From Hyphomicrobiales bacterium (GTDB lineage Bacteria; Pseudomonadota; Alphaproteobacteria; Rhizobiales; Rhizobiaceae), in the NCBI GenBank assembly GCA_900473685.1, contig UCNE01000006.1:94152-158151 (forward strand): DNA of 64,000 nucleotides, read 5' to 3'. A model generated the notes under the pieces. It saw nothing but the letters and a program-made list of their open reading frames with translations, ran no database searches and had not been told where the DNA came from. Position numbers and translations under genes: made by a program. Positions 18,335-30,549 of this stretch are shown piece by piece (position 1 is the first letter of the stretch; every line of letters starts with the position of its first letter).

Positions 18335-21331
18335 TCAGCCGCCGAGGGCGTCTTCGAGGAATGCCGCGAGCTGCGCCAGATGCTTCGACATCAGGCCCGT
18401 CGCCGGAGAGGCGGCAGCCGGACGGCCGGTGTAACGCACGCGCTGGTACTTCGCATCGATATGGGCAAGCACCCATTCCAGATACGGGTCGATGAACGAC
18501 CATGCACCCATGTTCTTCGGCTCTTCCTGGCACCAGACCATTTCGGCATGACGGAAGCGCGAGAGTTCGTTGATCAGCGCCTTGGCCGGGAACGGATAAA
18601 GCTGTTCGACGCGCAGCAGGTAGACATCGTCGATGCCACGCTTTTCGCGCTCTTCCAGCAGGTCGTAATAGACCTTGCCGGTGCAGAGCACGACGCGGCG
18701 AATCTTGGTATCCTTCTGCAGCTTGATCGGACCGTCCTTGATGACCTCGGCATCGTCCCAAAGCAGACGGTGGAACGAGGTCTCGCCCGCCATTTCCGAC
18801 AGCGAGGAAACGGCCCGCTTGTGGCGCAGCAGCGACTTCGGCGTCATCATGATCAGCGGCTTGCGGAAGTCGCGCTTCACCTGGCGGCGCAGGATGTGGA
18901 AGTAGTTTGCCGGCGTCGTGACGTTGGCAACCTGCATGTTGTCTTCTGCGCACATCTGCAGCCAGCGCTCGAGACGAGCCGAGGAATGCTCCGGACCCTG
19001 GCCTTCGTAGCCGTGCGGCAGCAGGCAGACGAGGCCGGACATGCGCAGCCACTTGCGTTCTCCTGACGAGATGAACTGGTCGAACACGACCTGCGCACCG
19101 TTGGCGAAGTCACCGAACTGGGCTTCCCAGAGGGTCAGCGCGTTCGGACGGGCCAGCGAGTAGCCATATTCGAAGCCGAGTACCGCCTCTTCCGAAAGCA
19201 TCGAGTTGATGACTTCGTAACGGGCCTGGGCCGGCGACAGATTGGCAAGCGGGATGTAGCGGTCTTCGGTCTCCTGATCGTAGAGAACCGAATGGCGCTG
19301 CGAGAACGTGCCGCGTTCGCAATCCTGACCCGACAGGCGGATCTTGGTGCCTTCGACGCAGAGCGTGCCGAATGCAAGCGCTTCCGCCATTGCCCAGTCG
19401 ATGCCTTCACCGGTCTGGACCATGTTGGCGCGGCCGTCCATGAAACGCTGGATGGTCTTGTGCGCGTTGAAGCCGGCCGGAACTTCCGACAGCTTGCGGC
19501 CAACTTCCTTCAGGGCCTTCATCGGCACCGAAGTCTTGCCGCGGCGCTGCTCATCCTGGTTGTCGGCAGCGCGAAGCCCCGACCAGACGCCGTCCAGCCA
19601 GTCGGCCTTGTTCGGCTTGTAGGATTGGCCTGCCTCGAACTCCTGCTCGAGATGCGCACGCCAATCGGCCCGCATCTTTTCCAGTTCGCCTTCGGAAATC
19701 AGGCCTTCGGCGATCAGACGCTGGCCGTAGATCTGCACGACCGTCTTGTGGGCGCGGATGACCTTGTACATCTTCGGCTGGGTGAACGACGGCTCGTCGC
19801 CTTCGTTATGGCCGAAGCGGCGGTAGCAGAACATGTCGATAACGACAGGCTTGTGGTACTTCATGCGGTATTCGGTGGCGATCTTGGCCGCGTAGGTCAC
19901 CGCTTCCGGATCGTCACCATTGACGTGGAAGATCGGCGCTTCGATCATCTTGGCGACGTCGGACGGATAGGGCGACGAACGCGAGAAGGCCGGATTGGTG
20001 GTGAAGCCGATCTGGTTATTGATGATGAAGTGCACGGTACCGGCAACGCGATGACCGCGCAGGCCCGACAGGCCGAGAATTTCGGCCGTGACGCCCTGGC
20101 CGGCGAAAGCCGCATCGCCGTGCAGCAACAGCGGCATGACCTGCGCCCGCTCGGACAACGGAATGACGTCGCCTTCGAAGATCTTCGCCATCTGGTCCTG
20201 CTTGGCGCGGGCCTTGCCCATGACCACAGGATTGACGATTTCCAGATGCGACGGGTTGGCCGTCAGCGACAGGTGAACCTTGTTGCCGTCGAACTCGCGG
20301 TCCGAGGAGGCACCGAGATGGTACTTCACGTCGCCCGAGCCTTCAACGTCGTCAGGCGCGTAAGAGCCGCCCTTGAACTCGTGGAACACGGCGCGATGCG
20401 GCTTGCCCATGACGTTGGTCAGGACGTTCAGACGGCCACGATGGGCCATGCCGAGGATGACTTCCTTCAGGCCTTCCTGGCCGCCGCGCTTGATGATCTG
20501 CTCCAGCGCCGGGATCAGCGATTCACCACCGTCGAGACCGAAGCGCTTGGTGCCCTTGTACTTGACGTCGATGAACTGCTCGAAGCCTTCCGCCTCGATC
20601 AGCTTCTGCAGGATGGCCTTCTTGCCTTCCGGCGTGAAGTCGACGCCCTTGTCCGGACCTTCGATGCGTTCCTGGATCCAGCCTTTGATTTCCGGATCGG
20701 AGATGTGCATGAACTCGACACCGAGCGTCGAGCAATAGGTGCGCTCGAGAATGTCAACGATCTCGCGCAGGGTGGCGTATTCAAGACCCAGCACGTTGTC
20801 GATAAAGATCGGCCGGTCCATGTCTTCCGGGCCGAAACCGTAGTTCGACGGCGAAAGCTCGTGATAATCCTCGACCGGCGCGGCGATTGCCAGCGGGTCG
20901 AGTTTGGCATGCAGATGGCCACGCATACGATAGGCGCGGATCAGCATGATGGCGCGCACGCTGTCGCGGGTCGACTGGTGAACGTCGGCGGGCGCTGCGG
21001 CAACGCCGGTCGCGGCAGCCTTGGCTTCGGCCTTCGCCTGTACCTTCTTTTCGATGACCTTTTCGACCGTGCCCCAGTCGCCATCCAGCGCCGAAACCAG
21101 ATCGCCGCTGGCTTGGATCGGCCAGTGCGGCTTCTTCCAGGAAGCGCCCTTGGCGGCCTTGATCACGTCTTCCGGCTGCTCCTGCAGCGCCTTGAAGAAC
21201 GACTGCCATTCGCCGGAGACCGACGACGGATCGTTTTCGTAGCGCGCATAGAGCTGGTCGATATAGCCGGCATTCGCTCCGTCGAGGAACGAAGTCAGCT
21301 GAAATTGCTCGTTGGCTTCTTGCCGTGCCAT
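18335..21331 (-). CDS. sucA: 2-oxoglutarate dehydrogenase E1 component
   Basis: The thiamine-diphosphate-dependent decarboxylase of the 2-oxoglutarate dehydrogenase complex. It has 998 residues, slightly longer than enterobacterial SucA because of an insertion after the N-terminal segment, as is common in rhizobia. The N-terminal E2-binding motif appears as YIDQLYARYENDP (about residues 22-34). HRGRLNVL lies near residue 295, and the diphosphate/Mg site GDAAFAGQG near 403 with NNQIGFTT further on. The transketolase-type pyrimidine domain fills the C-terminal half. A 168-base gap with a strong hairpin separates it from sucD upstream. Identity is secure. Confidence 0.97.
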   Translation of the reverse strand: MARQEANEQFQLTSFLDGANAGYIDQLYARYENDPSSVSGEWQSFFKALQEQPEDVIKAAKGASWKKPHWPIQASGDLVSALDGDWGTVEKVIEKKVQAKAEAKAAATGVAAAPADVHQSTRDSVRAIMLIRAYRMRGHLHAKLDPLAIAAPVEDYHELSPSNYGFGPEDMDRPIFIDNVLGLEYATLREIVDILERTYCSTLGVEFMHISDPEIKGWIQERIEGPDKGVDFTPEGKKAILQKLIEAEGFEQFIDVKYKGTKRFGLDGGESLIPALEQIIKRGGQEGLKEVILGMAHRGRLNVLTNVMGKPHRAVFHEFKGGSYAPDDVEGSGDVKYHLGASSDREFDGNKVHLSLTANPSHLEIVNPVVMGKARAKQDQMAKIFEGDVIPLSERAQVMPLLLHGDAAFAGQGVTAEILGLSGLRGHRVAGTVHFIINNQIGFTTNPAFSRSSPYPSDVAKMIEAPIFHVNGDDPEAVTYAAKIATEYRMKYHKPVVIDMFCYRRFGHNEGDEPSFTQPKMYKVIRAHKTVVQIYGQRLIAEGLISEGELEKMRADWRAHLEQEFEAGQSYKPNKADWLDGVWSGLRAADNQDEQRRGKTSVPMKALKEVGRKLSEVPAGFNAHKTIQRFMDGRANMVQTGEGIDWAMAEALAFGTLCVEGTKIRLSGQDCERGTFSQRHSVLYDQETEDRYIPLANLSPAQARYEVINSMLSEEAVLGFEYGYSLARPNALTLWEAQFGDFANGAQVVFDQFISSGERKWLRMSGLVCLLPHGYEGQGPEHSSARLERWLQMCAEDNMQVANVTTPANYFHILRRQVKRDFRKPLIMMTPKSLLRHKRAVSSLSEMAGETSFHRLLWDDAEVIKDGPIKLQKDTKIRRVVLCTGKVYYDLLEEREKRGIDDVYLLRVEQLYPFPAKALINELSRFRHAEMVWCQEEPKNMGAWSFIDPYLEWVLAHIDAKYQRVRYTGRPAAASPATGLMSKHLAQLAAFLEDALGG

Positions 21332-21448
21332 GGTGCTCTGCGGACCTGTCCGTCCGCCTCCTGACTTGTTAACTCTGCCGGGTGTTGGCCCCGGTGAACC
21401 GCATTTTTCGAAAGCGCCGGATGCGCCTCCGCGTCATCAGATGGTGCG

Positions 21449-21479
21449 GACCGGGCCAGCCGCAATGGGCGGCCCGGTC
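21449..21479. other. Strong intercistronic hairpin between sucD and sucA
   Basis: A perfect nine-base-pair stem (gaccgggcc / ggcccggtc) with a 13-base loop lies in the 168-base gap about 20 bases after the sucD stop. There is no T-run after it on the minus strand. It may protect the upstream message from 3' decay or act as a partial terminator, giving different levels of sucCD and sucA. Confidence 0.45.
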
Positions 21480-21499
21480 ACGTTATCGGTTGAAACGTC

Positions 21500-22402
21500 T
21501 CAGCCCTTGAGGACTTCGACAAGCGTCTTGCCGAGGCGTGCCGGGGAGGGCGATACCTTGATACCGGCTGCTTCCATGGCGGAGATCTTGGATTCCGCAT
21601 CGCCCTTGCCGCCGGAAACGACAGCACCGGCGTGGCCCATGGTACGGCCCTTCGGAGCAGTCCGGCCGGCGATGAAGCCTGCCATCGGCTTCTTGCGGCC
21701 CTTCTTGGCTTCGTCGATCAGGAACTGCGCTGCATCTTCTTCAGCCGAACCGCCGATTTCGCCGATCATGATGATCGAGGTCGTGGCCGGATCGGCCAGG
21801 AACATCTCGAGCACGTCGATGAACTCGGTACCCTTGACCGGGTCGCCGCCGATGCCGACAGCCGTCGTCTGGCCAAGGCCTTCGTTCGACGTCTGGAACA
21901 CGGCTTCATAGGTCAACGTGCCGGAACGCGACACGATACCGACCGAACCCTTGCGGAAGATCGAGCCCGGCATGATGCCGATCTTGCATTCTTCCGGGGT
22001 CAGGATGCCCGGGCAGTTGGGGCCGAGAAGACGCGACTTGGAACGGTCGAGGCGAGCCTTGACACGGACCATGTCCATGACCGGAATGCCTTCGGTGATG
22101 CAGGTGATGAACGGGATTTCGGCTTCGATCGCCTCGATGATCGCGTCTGCGGCACCGGCCGGCGGAACGTAGATCACCGATGCGTCAGCGCCGGTGCGTT
22201 CCTTGGCTTCCGCGACGGACGCGAAGATCGGCAGGCTTTCGCCCTTCGAGCCCGTCCAGGTTTCGCCACCCTTCTTCGGGTGGATACCACCGACCATCTG
22301 CGTGCCGTAGTAAGCAAGCGCCTGTTCGGTGTGGAACGTGCCGGTCTTGCCGGTCAGGCCCTGAACCAGGACCTTGGTATTCTTGTTGACGAGAATAGAC
22401 AT
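21500..22402 (-). CDS. sucD: Succinyl-CoA synthetase alpha subunit
   Basis: The CoA-binding, phosphohistidine-carrying subunit of succinyl-CoA synthetase, 300 residues. It starts [21 protein letters not shown], the family's CoA-binding Rossmann start. The active histidine is about His257 in [18 protein letters not shown], and the second-domain motif [16 protein letters not shown] is intact. It follows sucC by 18 bases, so the two subunits are cotranscribed and the partner order is as usual. Identity is secure. Confidence 0.98.
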   Translation of the reverse strand: MSILVNKNTKVLVQGLTGKTGTFHTEQALAYYGTQMVGGIHPKKGGETWTGSKGESLPIFASVAEAKERTGADASVIYVPPAGAADAIIEAIEAEIPFITCITEGIPVMDMVRVKARLDRSKSRLLGPNCPGILTPEECKIGIMPGSIFRKGSVGIVSRSGTLTYEAVFQTSNEGLGQTTAVGIGGDPVKGTEFIDVLEMFLADPATTSIIMIGEIGGSAEEDAAQFLIDEAKKGRKKPMAGFIAGRTAPKGRTMGHAGAVVSGGKGDAESKISAMEAAGIKVSPSPARLGKTLVEVLKG

Positions 22403-22420
22403 GAGTTCGGGTCCTTAAAA

Positions 22421-23614
<1,194 letters not shown>

Positions 23615-23645
23615 GGGGATATTTCCTGTTTAAGCCGAGCGGCAA

Positions 23646-24701
<1,056 letters not shown>

Positions 24702-24767
24702 TCAAAACCTAAAATATCAACCGATACTTTTGGATGGAACAATTTCAATCGGTTAGATAATAAAATT

Positions 24768-24783
24768 CTTACGTAAACGTAAG
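24768..24783. promoter_or_regulatory. Perfect palindrome upstream of mdh, candidate operator
   Basis: CTTACGTaaACGTAAG is a perfect seven-base inverted repeat with a two-base spacer, in a very AT-rich stretch between zapE and mdh. The TTACGT-N2-ACGTAA core resembles sites of MerR-family regulators of the LiuR type. It lies about 160 bases before the mdh start and just after the zapE stop. A second imperfect structure, aaccgat (24719-24725) with atcggtt (24748-24754), lies between it and mdh. Binding by any regulator is an inference. Confidence 0.5.
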
Positions 24784-24802
24784 ATATTTTGTCGCTGGCA
24801 CG

Positions 24803-25957
24803 TCATAAAACAGCAGAAACTGCGTGATAAGTAGCCGCATATTCCTTGCTCTGCAGCTCGATCAGCCGCGATACCGTACGGTCGAATTCAAACCCTTCGG
24901 TGCCTTTTTTCGCCGTCAGCAGATCGATCGGCGCCGATACTGCAGAAGCAAACAGCCGGGCACCGTGATCGTAGATCGTGTCGACCAGCATGATGAAGCG
25001 CTTGGTCTCGTTGCGGCGCTCCGGCCCAAGATGCGGAATATGCTCGACGAAGATCGTCCGGTAATGCGAGAGGATGACCAGATAATCGGCGGCGGCGAGC
25101 GGCTTTTCGCAGAGATCGGCGAAGGAAAACCGCGCGCATTCACCGGCAGCCTTCGGCACGGTGATCTTGCGTCCCTTAAATGCCACCTCGGCGGAGGCAA
25201 CGGTCAGGCCCGCCGTTGCTAGCTTCCAGGCATTGTCGAGCTCGGTGTCGGCCTCCGGCCCGAGCGGCGACGACCAGACCGGCAGGCCCTCGATCTTCGC
25301 CAGCCGGTAATCCGTCGTCGTATCCAGCGGCACGATAGCGGCATGCGCCTTCAACAGGTCGATGAACGGCAGGAACAGACCACGATTAAGACCGTCCTTG
25401 TAGAGATTGCCCGGCTCGACATTGGAGGTCGCCACCAATACGCAGCCCTTGGAAAACAGCTCGCCGAACAGCCGCGACAGGATCATCGCATCGGCAATAT
25501 CGGTGACGGAAAACTCGTCAAAACACAGAAGCCGCGCTTCGGCAAAGATCTCGGCCGCCACCGGCGGCATCGGATCGGCCTGGCGCGTCTCACCGTTCTT
25601 CAGCTTCTGCCGGTGCTTGAAGATGCGCTCATGCACATCGGCCATGAATTCGTGGAAATGCGCCCGGCGCTTGCGCTTGATCGGCACCGTCTCGAAGAAC
25701 AAGTCCATCAGCATGGTCTTGCCACGCCCGACGCCCCCGTAGAGATAAAGCCCCTTGAGCGGCGGATGTTCGTTCTTGCGTGAAGCAAACAGCCATCCAA
25801 GCGCATTCGACTTGCGCTCGGCGCGGCTGGCAGCCAGTTCCGAGGAAAGATGATCGAGGCGCTTGGCGATGGCAAGCTGCGCCGGGTCGCGCGAAAGCGC
25901 TCCCGCCGCGATCATGGCTTCGAGTTTTCGCGAAATGCTGTCTTCGGGATTTGGCAC
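24803..25957 (-). CDS. zapE: Cell division protein ZapE, AFG1-like ATPase
   Basis: A 384-residue P-loop ATPase of the AFG1/LACE1 family, called ZapE in bacteria, which acts at the constricting Z-ring and is related to mitochondrial protein quality-control factors. Walker A is GGVGRGKTMLMD near residues 73-84, the family motif HFHEFMADVHERI follows, and Walker B is LLCFDEFSVTDIADAMI. The C-terminal RFSFADLCEKPLAAADYL block is typical. The start is a GTG at 25957, without a strong ribosome site, so the true start may differ slightly. It lies upstream of mdh on the same strand with 194 bases between them. Confidence 0.93.
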   Translation of the reverse strand: MPNPEDSISRKLEAMIAAGALSRDPAQLAIAKRLDHLSSELAASRAERKSNALGWLFASRKNEHPPLKGLYLYGGVGRGKTMLMDLFFETVPIKRKRRAHFHEFMADVHERIFKHRQKLKNGETRQADPMPPVAAEIFAEARLLCFDEFSVTDIADAMILSRLFGELFSKGCVLVATSNVEPGNLYKDGLNRGLFLPFIDLLKAHAAIVPLDTTTDYRLAKIEGLPVWSSPLGPEADTELDNAWKLATAGLTVASAEVAFKGRKITVPKAAGECARFSFADLCEKPLAAADYLVILSHYRTIFVEHIPHLGPERRNETKRFIMLVDTIYDHGARLFASAVSAPIDLLTAKKGTEGFEFDRTVSRLIELQSKEYAATYHAVSAVL

Positions 25958-25992
25958 GCGCTGGACCGCTCTGGTGTCGGAAACGACGGCAA

Positions 25993-26017
25993 GAAAAAGC
26001 CCGGCTCGAGCCGGGCT
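25993..26017 (-). terminator. Rho-independent terminator of the Omp19-like gene
   Basis: Reading minus, a fully palindromic 20-base stem-loop (AGCCCGGC TCGA GCCGGGCT) is followed by TTTTTCTT. It begins five bases after the stop of the lipoprotein gene and ends 36 bases before the zapE start, separating the two units. Confidence 0.9.
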
Positions 26018-26022
26018 GATGA

Positions 26023-26565
26023 TTAGCGGCTGAGACTGACCGGCTGGCCGCCATTGGTCGAACCGTCAAAGCGTGCATCGGCCGTCTTGAACAGTCGGGC
26101 GAGCGGATTGCCGTTGCGGTCCTTCAAGACGACCTGCTTGCCGGCCACTTCCCAGGAGCCCATCGACGTCAGTTCGCCGGCGCAACCGCGCGTACCGCCG
26201 CGCGAGCCGCTGCCGAGATTGGTGAGCGTCAGGAACATGTCGCAGGATGCGCCCGCATTCGAGACACGCCAGTTGCCGACCATCGATTCCTTGGTGACAT
26301 CAAGCGCATTGGCCGCCGCAGCAGTATCGCCAGCACCCGGCGTCGTAACACCGCCAACCGCCGCCGTGCCGCTGACCGGAGCTGCCGGAAACTGCGAGGT
26401 ATCGCCGGGCGCCGCAAGCTGGCCGGAAGAGACACTCGGCACAGGCTGCGCCTGCAATGGAGCCGGCGACACGGGGTTTCCACCGAAATCGCTCATGGAC
26501 GTCCTCTGACATCCAGCCAGCGCCAGCACCAAGGCCAGTCCCGCTACCGTATGTATTGTCCGCAT
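26023..26565 (-). CDS. Omp19-like outer-membrane lipoprotein, AprI/Inh protease-inhibitor fold
   Basis: A 180-residue lipoprotein. The N-terminus [20 protein letters not shown] has a lipobox with the acylated cysteine at residue 19. A Pro/Ala/Gly-rich spacer runs to about residue 88. The C-terminal globular domain has [37 protein letters not shown] with the two domain cysteines, and the ending [16 protein letters not shown]. That ending and layout closely match Brucella Omp19, a surface lipoprotein reported to inhibit proteases, within the AprI/Inh family. It is a single-gene unit with its own terminator. Confidence 0.88.
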   Translation of the reverse strand: MRTIHTVAGLALVLALAGCQRTSMSDFGGNPVSPAPLQAQPVPSVSSGQLAAPGDTSQFPAAPVSGTAAVGGVTTPGAGDTAAAANALDVTKESMVGNWRVSNAGASCDMFLTLTNLGSGSRGGTRGCAGELTSMGSWEVAGKQVVLKDRNGNPLARLFKTADARFDGSTNGGQPVSLSR

Positions 26566-26754
26566 GTTTTAGCTCCCGATCATCTCTGCTATCGCGTTGT
26601 CCAGGGGAATATAGGCGGAATTAGCTTAAAACTAACTTTAAATTCAAGATGCGCCTGATTCTTTAGGACCTGTGGCATGATTGAAACGGTTGTGCACACT
26701 GCGTGGTAGAGTTGCCGCCACTCCGAGCCCACCCCTCCAAAAGACCTGCTCACA

Positions 26755-26779
26755 CAAAAACGCCGGGCAGAACCCGGCG
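26755..26779 (-). terminator. Rho-independent terminator of the sdh operon
   Basis: Reading minus, a seven-base-pair stem (CGCCGGG / CCCGGCG) with a five-base loop is followed by TTTTTGTG. It lies 35 bases after the sdhB stop and ends the sdhCDAB unit. Confidence 0.92.
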
Positions 26780-26813
26780 CTTGGAATTCATCTACAGACG
26801 CAATAACGGCCGA

Positions 26814-27593
26814 TTAAACCCGCCGTTCGACCATCATCTTCTTGATCTCGCCAATGGCCTTCGCCGGGTTCAAACCCTTTGGACAGGTCTGGGCGCAGTT
26901 CATGATCGTGTGGCAGCGGTAGAGGCGGAAGGGGTCTTCCAGGTTGTCGAGACGCTCGCCCTTGGCCTCGTCGCGGCTGTCGATCAGCCAGCGATAGGCC
27001 TGCAGCAGCACGGCCGGGCCGAGATAACGGTCGCCGTTCCACCAGTAGCTGGGGCACGAGGCGGAACAGCAGGCGCAGAGAATGCACTCATAGAGGCCGT
27101 CGAGCTTCTGGCGATCCTCGTGGCTCTGCTTCCATTCCTTAGCCGGCGTTGGCGAAACCGTCTTCAGCCAGGGCTCGATCGAGCGGTGCTGGGCGTAGAA
27201 GTTGGTGAGATCCGGCACCAGATCCTTGACGACAGGCATATGCGGCAGCGGGTAGACCTTCACGGTCCCCTTCACCTCGTCCATGCCCTTGGTGCAGGCC
27301 AGCGTATTGGTGCCGTCGATGTTCATGGCGCAGGAACCGCAGATGCCTTCGCGGCAGGAGCGGCGAAGCGTCAGCGTCGGGTCGATCTTGTTCTTGATGT
27401 AGAGCAGCGCATCGAGAACCATCGGGCCGCAATCGTCGACATCGATATAGAACGTGTCGATCGACGGGTTCTTACCGTCGTCCGGGCTCCAGCGGTAGAT
27501 GCGGAACTCGCGGGTGTTGGTGGCACCGGCCGGCTTCGGCCAGACCTTACCTTCTGTCATCGTCGAGTTCTTGGGGAGAGCGAGTTCAACCAT
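26814..27593 (-). CDS. sdhB: Succinate dehydrogenase iron-sulfur subunit
   Basis: The electron-transfer subunit of complex II, 259 residues. The plant-type 2Fe-2S domain has [15 protein letters not shown] and the following Cys; the 4Fe-4S and 3Fe-4S clusters are held by [15 protein letters not shown] and [17 protein letters not shown]. All expected cysteines are present. The ATG at 27593 has a GAGGAG ribosome site. It follows sdhA by 12 bases and is the last gene of the operon before a clear terminator. Identity is secure. Confidence 0.98.
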   Translation of the reverse strand: MVELALPKNSTMTEGKVWPKPAGATNTREFRIYRWSPDDGKNPSIDTFYIDVDDCGPMVLDALLYIKNKIDPTLTLRRSCREGICGSCAMNIDGTNTLACTKGMDEVKGTVKVYPLPHMPVVKDLVPDLTNFYAQHRSIEPWLKTVSPTPAKEWKQSHEDRQKLDGLYECILCACCSASCPSYWWNGDRYLGPAVLLQAYRWLIDSRDEAKGERLDNLEDPFRLYRCHTIMNCAQTCPKGLNPAKAIGEIKKMMVERRV

Positions 27594-27605
27594 GATTCAA
27601 TCTCC

Positions 27606-29450
27606 TCAATACACGCGTGCTTTGGGCTCGATCTTTTTCGGATCGATGCCGTCGGCCAGAAGTTCGGTGTGAACCGGGCGGTAGTCGAGACGGACTTCAC
27701 CGGCCTCGTTCACCCAGGACAGCGTATGCTTGCGCCAGTTGACGTCGTCGCGACCGGCAAACGGGCCGTCGACAAAATCCTCGCGCGCATGGCTGCCGCG
27801 GCTTTCCTTGCGGGCTTCGGCGCCATAAACGGTGACGATGGCGTTGGCCATCAGGTTTTCCAGTTCCAGCGTTTCCACCAGATCGGAATTCCAGATCATC
27901 GAACGGTCGGTGACCTTGACGTCGGCCAGTTCCTGCCAGATGGCGCTCATCCGCTTGCAGCCGCTCTCCAGCGATTCCTGGGTGCGGAACACGGCAGCGT
28001 CGTCCTGCATGGTCTTCTGCATCTTTTCGCGCAGCACGGCCGTCGGCGTGCCGCCATCGGCAAACCGCAGCTTGTCGAAGCGCGTCATGATCTTTTCGCA
28101 GGCTTTTTCGTTGATCGCGGGGATCGGCGCGGCGCGGTCAATGACTTCGCCGGCGCGGATCGCAGCAGCGCGGCCGAAGACCACCAGGTCGATCAGCGAA
28201 TTGGAGCCGAGACGGTTTGCACCGTGCACCGAGGCGCAACCGGCTTCACCGACAGCCATCAGGCCCGGCAGCACACGCTCCGGATTTTCACCGTCGGCAT
28301 TCAGCACTTCGCCCCAATAGTTGGTCGGAATGCCGCCCATATTGTAGTGAACGGTCGGCAGAACCGGGATCGGCTCGCGGGTCACGTCGACACCGGCAAA
28401 GATCTTGGCGCTCTCGGAAATGCCCGGAAGGCGCTCGTGCAGAACGGCCGGATCGAGATGGTCGAGATGCAGGTAGATATGGTCCTTGTTCTTGCCGACG
28501 CCGCGGCCTTCGCGGATTTCCAGTGTCATGCAGCGGGACACCACGTCGCGGGAAGCAAGGTCCTTGGCCGATGGCGCATAGCGCTCCATGAAGCGCTCGC
28601 CTTCGGAATTGACGAGATAACCGCCCTCGCCGCGCGCACCTTCGGTGATCAGGCAGCCCGAACCGTAAATGCCGGTCGGGTGGAACTGAACGAATTCCAT
28701 GTCCTGCAAAGGCAGGCCCGCGCGTGCCACCATGCCGCCGCCGTCGCCGGTGCAGGTATGGGCCGAGGTCGCCGAGAAATAGGAGCGGCCATAACCGCCG
28801 GTCGCCAGAACGACCATCTTGGCGGAGAAGCGATGGATTGTGCCGTCGTCGAGGTTCCAGGCGACGACGCCGGTGCAGCGGCTGCCGTCATCCGACATGA
28901 TCAGGTCGAGCGCGAAATACTCGATGAAGAATTCGGCATTGTTCTTCAGCGACTGGCCATAGAGCGTGTGCAGGATGGCGTGACCGGTACGGTCGGCAAC
29001 GGCGCAGGTGCGCTGAACCGGCGGGCCTTCACCGTAGTTCTGCATGTGGCCGCCGAACGGCCGCTGATAGATCTTACCTTCGGCATTGCGCGAGAACGGA
29101 ACGCCATAATGTTCCAGCTCGTAAACGGCCTTCGGCGCTTCCATCGTGAGGTACTGCATGGCATCGACGTCGCCGAGCCAGTCGGAACCCTTGACTGTGT
29201 CATAGAGATGCCACTGCCAGCTGTCCGGCGTCATGTTGGTCAACGAGGCGGCAATGCCGCCCTGGGCCGCGACCGTATGTGAGCGCGTTGGAAAGACCTT
29301 GGTGATGCAGGCCGTCTTGAAGCCCTGTTCGGCCATGCCGAGCGTGGCGCGCAATCCGGCGCCACCGGCGCCGACGACGATGACGTCATAGGCATGGTCG
29401 ACATAATCATAGGCGTGGCCGTTGATGAGCGGCGATGAGGTGGGTGCCAT
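27606..29450 (-). CDS. sdhA: Succinate dehydrogenase flavoprotein subunit
   Basis: The catalytic FAD subunit of complex II, 614 residues. FAD binding starts at [13 protein letters not shown], and the covalently flavinylated residue is His58 in [10 protein letters not shown]. The substrate-binding arch appears as [22 protein letters not shown]. The active-site arginine region is [15 protein letters not shown]. The C-terminal block [26 protein letters not shown] is normal. It lies between sdhD and sdhB with only a few bases to each. Identity is secure. Confidence 0.98.
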   Translation of the reverse strand: MAPTSSPLINGHAYDYVDHAYDVIVVGAGGAGLRATLGMAEQGFKTACITKVFPTRSHTVAAQGGIAASLTNMTPDSWQWHLYDTVKGSDWLGDVDAMQYLTMEAPKAVYELEHYGVPFSRNAEGKIYQRPFGGHMQNYGEGPPVQRTCAVADRTGHAILHTLYGQSLKNNAEFFIEYFALDLIMSDDGSRCTGVVAWNLDDGTIHRFSAKMVVLATGGYGRSYFSATSAHTCTGDGGGMVARAGLPLQDMEFVQFHPTGIYGSGCLITEGARGEGGYLVNSEGERFMERYAPSAKDLASRDVVSRCMTLEIREGRGVGKNKDHIYLHLDHLDPAVLHERLPGISESAKIFAGVDVTREPIPVLPTVHYNMGGIPTNYWGEVLNADGENPERVLPGLMAVGEAGCASVHGANRLGSNSLIDLVVFGRAAAIRAGEVIDRAAPIPAINEKACEKIMTRFDKLRFADGGTPTAVLREKMQKTMQDDAAVFRTQESLESGCKRMSAIWQELADVKVTDRSMIWNSDLVETLELENLMANAIVTVYGAEARKESRGSHAREDFVDGPFAGRDDVNWRKHTLSWVNEAGEVRLDYRPVHTELLADGIDPKKIEPKARVY

Positions 29451-29456
29451 TTTGAA

Positions 29457-29837
29457 TTACCCTGCAAACGCGATCTTCAGGATGGCGAAAAGACAGAGCC
29501 CGCCAACCGCGATCGCAAAAAACGTATTGAGCATGACGAGGACGACCTTGACGCCTTCGTTGTGGACATAGTCCTCGATGACGACCTGCATGCCGAGCTT
29601 CATGTGGATCAGACCGGAGATGACCACCAGCCCCATAACCACGGCCACGAAGGGGTTCGACAGGGCAACGACAACCTCAGCATAAGGCGCCCCTGCATAT
29701 TTGATCAGGAACAGCACGAAGAAGATGATCAACGGCACGTTGGCAACGGCCGTCAGCCGCTGGCGCCAGAAGTGATCGGTGCCTTCCTTGGCCGAACCGA
29801 GGCCGCGAACCTTGCCGAGGGGAGTACGCATATCCAT
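29457..29837 (-). CDS. sdhD: Succinate dehydrogenase hydrophobic membrane anchor
   Basis: The smaller membrane anchor of complex II, 126 residues, with three transmembrane segments at about 31-50, 57-78 and 95-120. The N-terminus reads [27 protein letters not shown], the typical alphaproteobacterial SdhD start. The segment [17 protein letters not shown] carries the heme-ligand histidine region. It is placed between sdhC and sdhA in the conserved order. Confidence 0.95.
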   Translation of the reverse strand: MDMRTPLGKVRGLGSAKEGTDHFWRQRLTAVANVPLIIFFVLFLIKYAGAPYAEVVVALSNPFVAVVMGLVVISGLIHMKLGMQVVIEDYVHNEGVKVVLVMLNTFFAIAVGGLCLFAILKIAFAG

Positions 29838-29852
29838 GGAATTCTTGTCCTC

Positions 29853-30245
29853 TCAGCGAACCGCGTAGCCGACGATCCAGATCAGCGCGGTAACCGCGAC
29901 CGAACCGATCAGATTGGCAATGGCAAGCTTGGTGGCGAAATGTTTTTCGTAGCCGTAGCCCAGATCCCAGACAAAGTGCCTGAGACCGCCGAACAGATGA
30001 TGCACCAGCGCCCAGGTATAACCAAACAGAACGAGCTGGCCGATGATCGTGCCGAAAGCCCACATGGCCCAGTCGTAATATTCCGGGCCGCTGGCAGCGG
30101 CGATCAGCCACCAGGCAACAAGCACCGTGCCGAAGTACAAGGCGCATCCGGTGATGCGGTGCACAATGGACATGACCATGGTGGGAATAGGCTTATAGAT
30201 TTGTAGATGCGGCGACAAAGGCCGGCTTTTGGTGACATTCGTCAT
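29853..30245 (-). CDS. sdhC: Succinate dehydrogenase cytochrome b556 subunit
   Basis: The larger membrane anchor of complex II, 130 residues and three transmembrane segments. The family motifs are RPLSPHLQIYKP near the N-terminus and SIVHRITGCALY, where SxxHR contributes to the quinone site; the heme-ligand histidine lies in ALVHHLFGGLRHFVWD. It is the first gene of sdhCDAB, so the operon promoter must lie in the region upstream of 30245. Confidence 0.96.
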   Translation of the reverse strand: MTNVTKSRPLSPHLQIYKPIPTMVMSIVHRITGCALYFGTVLVAWWLIAAASGPEYYDWAMWAFGTIIGQLVLFGYTWALVHHLFGGLRHFVWDLGYGYEKHFATKLAIANLIGSVAVTALIWIVGYAVR

Positions 30246-30549
30246 CTGAACCTCACGGAAGACCCGGAAAGATGCCCAAAAACTGGACTATTTTCATCCG
30301 GTATTGCACCTGATTGTGCGCAATTCAGTCAGCCGACGTTTAATCACCATATTGATTAACGACAAGTGTGTTTGCACTGCAAAATCAATTTAATCGATTA
30401 GACGAAAATATGGCGGCTTGACGGATGCAATTCGCCCGCCACGTTAACGATAAGACGTGAAAATTCAACGCAATCCGTGACTTTTGCCCGCCTCTACCCC
30501 ACATTGCCTCTTAAGGATTTATTAAGAATTGTGCGGAGGACTGCACGAA
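30246..30549. promoter_or_regulatory. Divergent control region of sdhC and the basic secreted protein
   Basis: A 304-base non-coding stretch between two divergent genes, AT-richer than its surroundings. It contains an inverted repeat TTAATCA-N6-TGATTAA (30340-30346 and 30353-30359, plus-strand reading) about 100 bases upstream of sdhC. This is a candidate operator or architectural-protein site. I could not choose a promoter with confidence on either strand. Confidence 0.4.

Noticed and set aside
19292..21364. Open frame of 690 codons on the plus strand opposite sucA
   Set aside because: Antisense shadow of sucA with a composition rich in Arg, His and Asp as expected for mirrored codons; no homology signal.
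26703..29282. 859-codon plus-strand frame opposite sdhB and sdhA
   Set aside because: Antisense shadow; the opposite strand carries intact complex II subunits with all cofactor motifs.
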